Shown here one piece after another: positions 1 through 5,307 of a stretch of DNA of 5,769 bases. Numbering within the stretch: the stretch's first letter is position 1; the number at the start of each line of letters is the position of its first letter. This stretch comes from CAMBDR01 sp046597185 (GTDB lineage: Bacteria > Pseudomonadota > Gammaproteobacteria > Burkholderiales > Burkholderiaceae_D), in contig JBKJLF010000587.1 of the NCBI GenBank assembly GCA_046597185.1, forward strand, positions 1 through 5,769, read 5' to 3'. The translations under genes were made by a program, and so were the position numbers. A model generated the notes under the pieces. It made no database searches and had not been told where the DNA came from. It saw nothing but the letters and a program-made list of their open reading frames with translations.

Positions 1-47
1 GGATACATCAAACGAATCAACATAAAACGATAAACTGAGGAAATGAC

Positions 48-227
48 ATGGCTAACACACAATTGTTCCAAAGCTTAAAAAGCAATCTACCCTGGTCGGA
101 TCAGATTAGTAGCAGTAGCAGTAAAGTTTTCAGGCGAATGCAGGTGGGATTACATCGCTCAGGACGAGGTGGTCGCGGGTTCGAATCCCGTCAGCGGCAA
201 ATCAGGGCCGCTGTAGCTCAGTGGTAG
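48..227 (+). pseudogene. Probable 5' remnant of rsr (Ro60/TROVE-domain protein), running into a Y RNA gene
   Basis: An ATG at 48 follows a good Shine-Dalgarno (GAGG at 37-40, 7 nt spacing). It opens a 59-codon frame ending in TAG at 225-227. Only the first ~15 residues (MANTQLFQSLKSNLP) look like a real protein start. They resemble the N-terminus of bacterial Rsr proteins, typically MAN-x2-LF-x-SL followed by a K/S-x-LP motif, as I recall the family. After about position 92 the frame passes through a Ser-rich stretch and then an Arg-rich stretch. That part is simply the translation of the structured RNA described next. A full Rsr is ~500 residues, so nearly the whole gene is missing. Y RNAs lie just 3' of rsr in enterobacteria, so an internal deletion of rsr would give exactly this junction. 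The similarity is short and judged from memory; the frame could instead be a fortuitous leader ORF. Confidence 0.42.
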
Positions 228-280
228 AGCACCTGTGCCCGGGTATGTGAGTATCCGGGCACGACGATTTCACCAATTTT
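93..280 (+). ncRNA. yrlA: Bacterial Y RNA (YrlA-like) with a permuted tRNA mimic; ends approximate
   Basis: The core is a tRNA-like module in permuted order (see 165-235). Flanking it, TGGT-C-GGATC (93-102) can pair with GATTT-C-ACCA (266-275). This makes a closing stem with two G-U pairs and one C-C mismatch. The 5' strand CTGGTCGGA resembles the CUGGUC-x-GA Ro-binding strand of animal Y RNAs. An 11-bp hairpin at 235-262 lies between the D arm and the 3' stem strand. Known bacterial Y RNAs (Salmonella YrlA) have this plan: the RNA ends form the Ro-binding stem and a tRNA-like domain sits at the far side, tethering Rsr to effectors such as PNPase. The neighbouring rsr-like start codon and the rtcB gene at the other end of the window support this. 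The 3' end may be the TTTT at 277-280. Ends are inferred, and the name follows Salmonella by architecture only. Confidence 0.7.
165..235 (+). other. Circularly permuted tRNA-like module inside the Y RNA
   Basis: Elements appear in the order 3' half then 5' half. T stem GCGGG (175-179) pairs with CCCGT (187-191) around a canonical TTCGAAT loop (180-186). The 3' acceptor strand CAGCGGC (192-198) pairs perfectly over 7 bp with the 5' acceptor strand GCCGCTG (207-213), across an 8-nt loop (199-206). TA at 214-215 matches tRNA positions U8-A9. D stem GCTC (216-219) pairs with GAGC (227-230) around AGTGGTA, which carries A14, G15, G18-G19 and A21 equivalents. AGGT (167-170) can pair with ACCT (231-234) in place of the top of an anticodon stem, leaving a 4-nt variable region. 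There is no anticodon loop and no CCA after the acceptor strand, so it cannot be an ordinary tRNA. The intact T and D loops should allow the elbow contacts and recognition by tRNA-modifying enzymes. Confidence 0.85.
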
Positions 281-354
281 GTCGCCGCCCCAATAATTTA
301 TTAATAATGTTGAAGCCCCTTTTCGTAGCAGTAACGCGAGATGTAGCTTTTGCT

Positions 355-594
355 TTAAGGCAATTCATCCCCCGCCTGTACGGGCGCATCCGGCACCAGA
401 CTTAACTGGTGCTCAAAATCGGCACGTTTGCCAAGCGCGGCTTCGGCTTTCATATAGCCATCCGTCATCACCGCAGCCATTTTTTCGGCGGCAGCGCTGG
501 CAATAAACTGGTTGACCGAAATCGAATCACGTTCGGCAAGTTCCTTGATTTTTTGATGAATCGAAGGCGGTAAGCGGACAGATAGTGTGGTCAT
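355..594 (-). CDS. Ribbon-helix-helix antitoxin, HicB-like C-terminal type
   Basis: This 79-residue protein begins MTTLSVRLPPSIHQKIKELA. That is a short beta strand followed by two helices, the ribbon-helix-helix DNA-binding fold (residues ~2-45), including the typical SVNQFIASAAAEK second helix. The polar C-terminal tail (~46-79) would be the toxin-binding part. Such proteins are usually annotated as HicB-family antitoxins and pair with PIN-domain RNases. They neutralise the toxin and autorepress the operon. The start is supported by AAGGAA at 601-606, 6 nt upstream, and by an ATGA overlap with the preceding toxin frame (591-594). The order toxin then antitoxin is the reverse of most vapBC operons. 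The frame looks intact, although its partner is truncated. Codons 8-15 recur as a 24-bp copy at 2843-2866. Confidence 0.8.
   Translation of the reverse strand: MTTLSVRLPPSIHQKIKELAERDSISVNQFIASAAAEKMAAVMTDGYMKAEAALGKRADFEHQLSLVPDAPVQAGDELP
549..572 (+). repeat. 24-bp direct repeat, copy 1 (inside antitoxin gene)
   Basis: The sequence starts with six T and ends in AATCGAAGGCGGTA. It is identical to 2843-2866. On the minus strand it encodes antitoxin residues 8-15 (LPPSIHQK). A further TCCTTGAT just upstream (542-549) is also present before copy 2, at 2828-2835, but 7 nt further away there. The two copies bracket the PIN remnant and the peptidase gene. Confidence 0.85.
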
Positions 595-875
595 GATGGA
601 TTCCTTAAAAGCTTCAGAAATTCGCCTGGACTGATGGCATGCACGTTTAATTGCACCGCCCGCCGAAAATCCCTAAGGTTGTGCGTCAAAATATAACGGC
701 TACCCGATGATACAGCACATTCGAGCACCATGTCATCACCCGCATCATGCAAGAATGGCCGCCACAAAACATAAACCGCTTGCTGATGCGCAATAGCGGC
801 CAGGTAGCGCAGAAACCGCAACGTACTGTCCACGGTCGCGTTGGGCGGCATATTTTCTGGCTGGGTCTGCCGCAC
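591..875 (-). pseudogene. N-terminally truncated PIN-domain toxin (COG1569-like)
   Basis: This frame keeps the second half of a PIN-family toxin. FLRYLAAIA precedes a WRPFLHDAGDDMVLECAV segment with the acidic DAGDD cluster. ILTHNLRDF, the last conserved PIN block, and ISPGEFLKLL at the C-terminus follow. Full-length relatives have ~135-145 residues and begin with a strand carrying the first catalytic aspartate (LDTN-type). Nothing like that is present. The best start is a GTG at 873-875, and upstream the same frame reaches a TGA after only eight codons. Lacking the first active-site Asp and about a third of the domain, it should not be an active RNase. Its stop overlaps the antitoxin start by ATGA, so the downstream junction is original and the upstream one is a break near 876-900. 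A frameshift with further sequence decay is the alternative to deletion. Confidence 0.68.
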
Positions 876-981
876 GAGGCCTTGCCACCTTTGGGTTCAG
901 TCAGTTGTCTGCTGTATGGTATATTTGCGCAACAAAGAAAGGCCAATAACTCACTTTTTTGCTCACATTGCATTACCAAAT

Positions 982-993
982 GCATTTAAATGC
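982..993. repeat. Perfect 12-bp palindrome upstream of the peptidase gene
   Basis: GCATTTAAATGC is self-complementary and lies in the 876-1166 intergenic region, about 50 bp upstream of the proposed peptidase promoter. An overlapping ATGCA-type inverted arrangement (TGCAT at 970-974, ATGCA at 980-984) surrounds it. It could be a regulator-binding site. No regulator can be named and AT-rich palindromes also arise by chance. Apart from this and the candidate promoter, I see nothing else in 876-1166 beyond the decayed toxin junction. Confidence 0.3.
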
Positions 994-1032
994 GTGAAAT
1001 TAATTAAACACAGAAGTTTCCAGACAATGTTA

Positions 1033-1061
1033 TTGCCTCCAGGTGTGGATTCGTTTATCAT
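1033..1061 (+). promoter_or_regulatory. Candidate sigma70-type promoter of the M28 peptidase gene
   Basis: TTGCCT (1033-1038) and TATCAT (1056-1061) are separated by exactly 17 bp. They match the -35 and -10 consensus at 4/6 and 5/6 positions. Transcription would start near 1068, giving a leader of ~100 nt before the ATG at 1167. No other equally good pair was found between 880 and 1166, but this is a visual match only. Confidence 0.4.
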
Positions 1062-1166
1062 TGCGGCGGCGAAAAATGACCGAGGTAATAATTTCGGTAC
1101 TCAAAGGCATTGCATGTCGCTATGCCACAAGATTCGCCATCATAAAAACAATCAAGGAAATCCATT

Positions 1167-2744
1167 ATGCTCAAAAAACAGTTGTTGTCCCTTTTGTTGG
1201 TAGGCACTTTTTCAAGTATTGGCTCTGCCAGTAGCGCCGCTGACAAGATGGTTTGGATCACGGTAGGAGACGACGCATACAAACATTTGCAGGCACTGTC
1301 ACCCAAGACAGTGGCCAGCGAAACCCGTGCTTTGACGGCAGGCAAGGCGCTTAAGGCGGGCAAGATTGCGTTGACAAAACAGGAAAAAGTGCATCTGGTG
1401 CAAGTAAGCGAAGCATTGTTGCCAGTATTGTCGGCAACGCTGCATGCCCAGACCCACCGTTGCGGCGGTTTCATGTATCACCCCGACGAGGCGGCCGGTC
1501 GCGCTGCCCTCGCCTCCACGCTGGCCGCGCCCAGCTTGGTCATGATTCGGCCCAGCTATGCGCTGACCAATCAGGAATTCGTGAATCAGGTTTTGCCAGC
1601 CATGCAGGACAGCAACATCGCGCAAACCATCGTCGATTTGTCCACCGGTTTCAAGAACCGCTATTACACCACCAGCAGCGGCGTGAATGCCTCGAACTGG
1701 TTGCTGCAAAAATGGCAAAGCATGATCTCAACCCGTGACGACATGTCGGTGACCCAGTTCACGCATCCCGGTTGGCCGCAAAAATCGGTCATCCTGACCA
1801 TGCCCGGTACGGACAACGGCACCGAGGTGGTGGTCGTGGGCGCGCATCTGGATTCGATCAATTCGGGCGGCAACAACGAAAGCTCGATTGCGCCCGGTGC
1901 CGACGATGACGCATCCGGCATTGCCAGCATGACCGAAACGATCCGCGCGCTGGTGGCGTATGACTTCAAGCCGCGCCGCACCATCAAGTTTATTGCCTAT
2001 GCCGCTGAAGAAGTAGGCTTGCGCGGTTCGGCAGAAATTACCGCCAACTTCAAGGCAAACAATACCCAGGTGGTAGGCGTGATGCAGTTGGACATGACCA
2101 ATTTCAAGGGTTCGGCCAACGACATTTACATCTTTACCGACTATACCGACAACCTGCAAAACGGCTTTGTTGAAAAGCTGATCAGAACCTACCAGCCCGG
2201 GCTGAAGATCGGTTTTGACGTTTGCAACTACGGCTGTTCCGACCATGCATCGTGGAATCGCAACGGTTACTATGCATCGATGCCGTTCGAGTCGAGCTTT
2301 GCCGGTGACAACAAGGCGATCCATAGCGCCAACGACACCTTTGCCACCTCCGGCAACCAAGCCGTGCATGCGCTGAAGTTTGCCAAGCTGGCGGCGTCGT
2401 ATGTGATTGAAATGGGTTACGACGGCCCCGGTCGCCAATTGCCAGCGGACAAGGTGGAAAACTTCAGTGGTACCCTGGCCTCAGGCAACAGCAAACTGTT
2501 TGGCCCGTTCAAGGTCGGTATGGGTGGTAGCCTGTTGGCCAAAACCACAGGTACAGGCGACATGGACTTGTATGTGCGCAAAAACGCCGCGCCGACCAGC
2601 GACGTAGCCGATTGCCAATCCACCGGCTCCACGTCCAAGGAATCGTGCCGCGTCAGCTTTTCCGCCAACGGTGACGCCTGGGTGCTGGTTGATGGCTATG
2701 CGGCTGGCAACTATCAACTGACGGTGAGCTATACGCCGCAGTAA
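1167..2744 (+). CDS. Secreted M28-family zinc aminopeptidase with C-terminal PPC domain
   Basis: A 525-residue exported metalloprotease of the Aeromonas/Vibrio leucyl-aminopeptidase type, expected to remove N-terminal residues from peptides outside the cell. The N-terminus MLKKQLLSLLLVGTFSSIG, then a small-residue SASSAA stretch, is a Sec signal peptide with likely cleavage near residue 25. Residues ~26-180 are a propeptide-like region. The catalytic domain has the full M28 set: H227 and D229 (GAHLDS), the GADDDASG block (246-248), E281-E282 (YAAEE, catalytic Glu plus ligand), D309 (QLDMTN) and H360 (CSDHASW). C353 and C357 match the disulfide near the active site of the Aeromonas enzyme. Residues ~440-525 form a bacterial pre-peptidase C-terminal (PPC) domain (MDLYVRK, WVLVDGYAAGNYQLTV). 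The start is supported by AAGGA at 1154-1158. It is monocistronic, with a terminator 25 bp after the stop, and looks fully functional. Confidence 0.95.
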   Translation: MLKKQLLSLLLVGTFSSIGSASSAADKMVWITVGDDAYKHLQALSPKTVASETRALTAGKALKAGKIALTKQEKVHLVQVSEALLPVLSATLHAQTHRCGGFMYHPDEAAGRAALASTLAAPSLVMIRPSYALTNQEFVNQVLPAMQDSNIAQTIVDLSTGFKNRYYTTSSGVNASNWLLQKWQSMISTRDDMSVTQFTHPGWPQKSVILTMPGTDNGTEVVVVGAHLDSINSGGNNESSIAPGADDDASGIASMTETIRALVAYDFKPRRTIKFIAYAAEEVGLRGSAEITANFKANNTQVVGVMQLDMTNFKGSANDIYIFTDYTDNLQNGFVEKLIRTYQPGLKIGFDVCNYGCSDHASWNRNGYYASMPFESSFAGDNKAIHSANDTFATSGNQAVHALKFAKLAASYVIEMGYDGPGRQLPADKVENFSGTLASGNSKLFGPFKVGMGGSLLAKTTGTGDMDLYVRKNAAPTSDVADCQSTGSTSKESCRVSFSANGDAWVLVDGYAAGNYQLTVSYTPQ

Positions 2745-2768
2745 GGCTGGTTTTTTTGCATTGCTTGG

Positions 2769-2794
2769 AAGCCCGCTGCGTGCGGGCTTTTTTT
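2769..2794 (+). terminator. Rho-independent terminator after the peptidase gene
   Basis: AAGCCCGC (2769-2776) pairs with GCGGGCTT (2782-2789) across a 5-nt loop. The stem is followed by an uninterrupted T run to 2794. It lies 25 bp after the TAA at 2742-2744 and should end the peptidase transcript before the convergent HNH gene. Confidence 0.92.
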
Positions 2795-2842
2795 GGGTCG
2801 TTTTTTCAGGGTGGGTTTACATGCTGATCCTTGATACACATG

Positions 2843-2866
2843 TTTTTTGATGAATCGAAGGCGGTA
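2843..2866 (+). repeat. 24-bp direct repeat, copy 2 (antitoxin gene fragment in intergenic DNA)
   Basis: This is an exact copy of 549-572 in the gap between the convergent peptidase and HNH genes. No open antitoxin frame surrounds it, so it looks like a scrap of the same or a related ribbon-helix-helix gene, or a recombination scar. TCCTTGAT at 2828-2835 extends the resemblance with a 7-nt insertion. The remainder of the gap (2867-2984) shows nothing I can identify. Confidence 0.75.
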
Positions 2867-2984
2867 CCCACCAGCGCTATCCTGCATGCGCGCATGGCTG
2901 CGCCTTTGCACTTGTAATGCAATACAGCAAGTTAAATTTGCCCCAATGGTAGCACAAACATGCTGGCGTTGAGGCAAACTGCTT

Positions 2985-3584
2985 TTATAGCAAACCCTGC
3001 CGCTGCGCTTCCTGCCAAACGAAAGGCGATTTTCGCTTTAAATAATTGGCGGTAATCTCTTCTATGACATAGTTATTAAACCATTCCGCCCGTAAATTCC
3101 TACACCGTGTGTCATCCAGTGCGAGCCGCGCAATAGTTTGCTCAACGACTATCCGGGCTTGCGGTGCTAAACCCGGATTGGGGTAAATATGCCCAATCGA
3201 TAATTGCAAAAGAAACAGATCTAAAGCCAAGAAGAATGGATCAAGTACATCATCAAAAGCACGCTTACGACTATTCATCCTGCCGCATGCGAGGCGATAA
3301 TTATTCCATTCATAAGCCAAATCGCCCCGTTTTGATTTGGCAACGTAATGATCAACACTCGAACTACCTGTAACTGGATTAATATACATGCAGGTATAAG
3401 CACAAATCCCGCCATAGGCCTGATGCAAGTCATCCAAACATTCGCGCCAATAGCGCTCGATCGTGGTATTGGCTGGCAGGGTTTGATCCAGGGCAATCCC
3501 ATGCTCATGCAACCATGCCAGCCCCGGTTGCCGCACCCGTTGATCAAAGCTTACCGGTTCTGGCTGCACTGCGACCGGAATCAT
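2985..3584 (-). CDS. HNH endonuclease, PtuB-like partner of the upstream ATPase
   Basis: This 199-residue protein has a central HNH nuclease motif. ICAYTC (C61, C65) leads into SSVDHYVAKS, with the catalytic-type D78-H79. YEWNNYRLACGRMNSRK follows with N95, C100 and N104 in the positions of the motif's Asn and second zinc half. The fourth metal ligand is not obvious. The C-terminal ~90 residues are mostly helical with no known motif. HNH proteins of this size paired with an ABC-like ATPase are the nuclease arm of Septu and of retron-associated effector modules, acting on DNA or RNA during phage infection. The chosen start, ATG at 3584, overlaps the TGA that ends the extended ATPase frame (ATGA, 3581-3584) and has AGGGG just upstream. 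A GTG at 3590 would add two residues. It is the last gene of the minus-strand operon and ends in TAA. Confidence 0.82.
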   Translation of the reverse strand: MIPVAVQPEPVSFDQRVRQPGLAWLHEHGIALDQTLPANTTIERYWRECLDDLHQAYGGICAYTCMYINPVTGSSSVDHYVAKSKRGDLAYEWNNYRLACGRMNSRKRAFDDVLDPFFLALDLFLLQLSIGHIYPNPGLAPQARIVVEQTIARLALDDTRCRNLRAEWFNNYVIEEITANYLKRKSPFVWQEAQRQGLL

Positions 3585-3706
3585 AACCACCCCTGCTTTT
3601 CACCGACATATTGCCAGCGTATCCAAAATGGATCGGTGTCCCCCAACAAGCCGCGCAACTTGCTGTCAACCACCCGCGCCTGTTGCACATCAATACTTGG
3701 AGCCTA
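3581..3706 (-). other. In-frame continuation of the ATPase gene past TAG, ending in ATGA overlap with the HNH gene
   Basis: After TAG (3704-3706) the ATPase frame reads 40 sense codons before TGA (3581-3583). They begin APSIDVQQARVVDSKLRG and include GDTDPFWIRWQYV. This has the composition and charge pattern of a real C-terminus, resembling the DPFW-x-RW ending I recall for related ATPases. The TGA overlaps the HNH ATG, a classic translational-coupling junction. Without the extension there would be an unexplained 119-bp gap inside a tight operon. One substitution, for example CAG to TAG, explains everything. A sequencing error or stop-codon read-through are the alternatives. Confidence 0.8.
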
Positions 3707-4873
3707 AAGCACTGCCGCCGCTTCATTCAAGGCCAGCTCAGCATCCAGCGAGCGGGCGCTGGGCAAATCAAACGCATCACTCATCAACCAGTTGGACGCA
3801 TCGCCCTGGCGCAAGAAAGGCCGTTTTTCAATCAACACCGCCATCTCGCCATTGGCATCCGGCTTCATGTCCAAATCAAACCAGGCATCAATTTGCGGGT
3901 CAAACAGCGGTTCAAGCGATGCCATGATCAAGGGCGAATGGGTGGCCATAATCAGTTGTACTTCAAACTCGGTAGCCAGTTTTTGCATTACCGCCAGCAG
4001 CGCAGGCACAATCCGGCGTTGCCATTTGGGGTGCAGGTGCCCTTCCATTTCATCCACCAAAAACATCGCCTGGGTCGCCAGTGGTTGCGCCAGCAGTTTG
4101 GCGGCGCGTTGGTGCTCTTCCCAGCACCAGACCAAAAAATACGCCAGCGCAATGATGCGGCGCATGCCGGATGACGCATGTACCACCGCCACATCCTTGC
4201 CATAGGGCATGCAGATCGTGGGCATGTCGCGCACATCGGCTAGGCTGATGCGGGTTAAATCGCCGGGCAACAACATTTCATCCGGTGCGGGAGATAATAC
4301 TTTCAAGACTTCGCATAAATAGTCCCAGGCAGCGCCCTTCTCTTTCTGCCAACTGGCCCAGTCGCGGATCAAGCCATTGCACAGCGTTTGTCCATCGCCA
4401 TCCTGCAATCCATTCCATACCTCAGATTGGTTAAATACAAAGGCTGCGGGTGGTACAAAACTGGCGGATTTGTCCCCGCCACCACGGTTACGCACCGGGT
4501 CCCACACTGCAAAACTGCCGTCTGCCATGGCATAAAATAGCAAGCCCACCACACTGGTACTCAGGAATGACGCAGCCTGCCAAGTCTGCGCACCACGAAG
4601 AAAGCAACTGAAAAGAGGGTCATGAAAAGTATCCTTGACATACAATGCGTTGATACTGGCGTCACCATCCCCACGCGGCAGCGCCTTTTTGCCCGCAGTC
4701 ATGCGCGGGTTGACTTCAGCGGGCCACTTGCCCGTGTGCGTCCACCATATAAAATCAAGCAAAAAGCTTTTGCCAAGGCCGTTATCACCGGTGATAACAT
4801 TCATACGCTCGCCAAATTCCAGCGTCATACTGGTAGCCGGGCCAACATTTTCCAAATCCAGACGCTTCAACAT
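3704..4873 (-). CDS. SMC/ABC-like AAA_21-type ATPase, PtuA-like, truncated by an in-frame TAG
   Basis: A 389-residue ATPase of the overcoming-lysogenization/RecF-like class. MLKRLDLENVGPATSMTLEF is the usual opening strand pair. Walker A GDNGLGKS is at residues 29-36, with a candidate Q-loop at Q149. A signature-like SSGMRRIIAL lies near 234-243. Walker B FLVDEMEGHLHP (271-282) has D274-E275 and a D-loop, and the switch histidine is H312 (MATHSP). In Septu-like pairs such an ATPase senses infection and controls the HNH partner encoded directly downstream. The start has GAGGAA about 8 nt upstream of the ATG. The frame stops at TAG (3704-3706), but 40 further codons continue in frame to a TGA that overlaps the HNH start. 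The natural protein is therefore ~430 residues and this one is C-terminally truncated or read through. All ATP-site motifs remain. The family call is firm; the Septu assignment is an inference from layout. Confidence 0.85.
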   Translation of the reverse strand: MLKRLDLENVGPATSMTLEFGERMNVITGDNGLGKSFLLDFIWWTHTGKWPAEVNPRMTAGKKALPRGDGDASINALYVKDTFHDPLFSCFLRGAQTWQAASFLSTSVVGLLFYAMADGSFAVWDPVRNRGGGDKSASFVPPAAFVFNQSEVWNGLQDGDGQTLCNGLIRDWASWQKEKGAAWDYLCEVLKVLSPAPDEMLLPGDLTRISLADVRDMPTICMPYGKDVAVVHASSGMRRIIALAYFLVWCWEEHQRAAKLLAQPLATQAMFLVDEMEGHLHPKWQRRIVPALLAVMQKLATEFEVQLIMATHSPLIMASLEPLFDPQIDAWFDLDMKPDANGEMAVLIEKRPFLRQGDASNWLMSDAFDLPSARSLDAELALNEAAAVL

Positions 4874-4951
4874 AGTACTTCCTCAGTCACTTTTTTCTGC
4901 TTTATTCTGTTTTTGCGCCAAAAAGCGCCACGCATAGCTTAACGCCGCGTA

Positions 4952-5155
4952 TTATGCCATAACCCGCAAGCAAGCCCTAATGGCAGGGTCTTCGTGAACG
5001 CCTTCCCGTTCCACCTTGCTGACCACCACTTCTGCGCCGCGCACGTCGAAAACAATTTTATCGTCTACAGAAATATCCAAGAATTGGCGAATTGATTTCA
5101 GCAAAGTGATTCGGCCTTTGGGTGTAACAGTCGCAACTTCGTGAATAGTAGGCAT
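4952..5155 (-). CDS. AbrB/PrlF-type swapped-hairpin DNA-binding protein, short
   Basis: This 67-residue protein starts MPTIHEVATVTPKGRITLLK, an AbrB/MazE-type swapped-hairpin beta-barrel DNA-binding domain (residues ~6-50). PrlF antitoxins, which pair with YhaV RNase toxins, have the same opening and an HEDPAI segment, seen here at residues 54-59. They normally continue to about 100 residues. This one stops at 67 (RACLRVMA), and no YhaV toxin follows. The usual LPK of the family reads LLK here. The start is well supported by AAGGAG 6 nt upstream. It lies 78 bp upstream of the ATPase start on the same strand, so it may now act as the promoter-proximal gene, and possibly the autoregulator, of the ATPase-HNH operon. 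An eroded toxin-antitoxin remnant is the alternative. After its TAA the frame stays open for 22 codons up to the ATPase ribosome-binding site. Confidence 0.75.
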   Translation of the reverse strand: MPTIHEVATVTPKGRITLLKSIRQFLDISVDDKIVFDVRGAEVVVSKVEREGVHEDPAIRACLRVMA

Positions 5156-5181
5156 GGTAAACTCCTTCGGTGATTATGGTG

Positions 5182-5210
5182 AATGTAAAGAAATTCCCTT
5201 ACTTTGGCAA
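5182..5210 (-). promoter_or_regulatory. Candidate sigma70-type promoter of the AbrB-ATPase-HNH operon
   Basis: On the minus strand TTGCCA (5205-5210) and TACATT (5182-5187) are separated by 17 bp. They match the -35 consensus at 5/6 and the -10 at 4/6. Transcription would start near 5175, ~20 nt before the AbrB ATG. No terminator is visible between the AbrB gene and the ATPase gene, so this promoter could serve all three genes. Confidence 0.45.
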
Positions 5211-5283
5211 GTGTTTGGAGTATTCTCCCGGAAGTTTGCCCACATCCAAGTCTCTGATCACTATCCCGGCCTTCGCCGCCCCA

Positions 5284-5307
5284 TCTCAACTGATTATAAA
5301 TATTTAT
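5284..5307 (+). promoter_or_regulatory. Possible IHF site and 12-bp palindrome upstream of the sigma54 promoter
   Basis: TCTCAACTGATTA (5284-5296) fits the IHF consensus WATCAA-N4-TTR with one mismatch. It abuts the perfect palindrome ATAAATATTTAT (5296-5307). Both lie ~110-135 bp upstream of the -24 element, the usual distance for an enhancer-binding protein site or an IHF bend. Whether RtcR binds here is unknown. Confidence 0.25.

Noticed and set aside
32..50. A shared ACTGAGGAA leader with equal spacing before the ATG at 48 and before the ATPase ATG at 4873.
   Set aside because: Both are Shine-Dalgarno regions of the same type; nine matching bases around a ribosome-binding site are not evidence of common origin.
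175..230. Two adjacent ordinary tRNA gene fragments (a 3' half followed by a 5' half of another tRNA).
   Set aside because: The two halves are perfectly complementary over the 7-bp acceptor stem and separated by only 8 nt, so they belong to one permuted structure rather than two genes.
235..262. The GC-rich hairpin as a rho-independent terminator.
   Set aside because: No T run follows; the next bases are ACGACGATTT.
93..280. Two-piece (permuted) tmRNA, as found in some betaproteobacteria.
   Set aside because: There is no GGGG-type tmRNA 5' end, no G-U acceptor mark followed by CCA, and no tag-peptide frame ending in ALAA. The D arm is a full canonical one, unlike tmRNA.
686..1203. Several overlapping short frames on both strands upstream of the peptidase gene.
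   Set aside because: They have no plausible ribosome-binding sites, recognisable domains or protein-like composition. They are out-of-frame readings of the toxin remnant and the peptidase leader.
2729..2977. A possible 82-codon minus-strand gene downstream of the HNH gene.
   Set aside because: It runs through the peptidase terminator hairpin and the repeat copy, has no convincing start signal, and its translation matches no family I recognise.
4875..4951. The 22-codon open stretch after the AbrB TAA as a continuation of the AbrB/PrlF gene.
   Set aside because: The sequence after the stop does not resemble the PrlF C-terminus, so there is no evidence of a simple nonsense mutation as in the ATPase gene.
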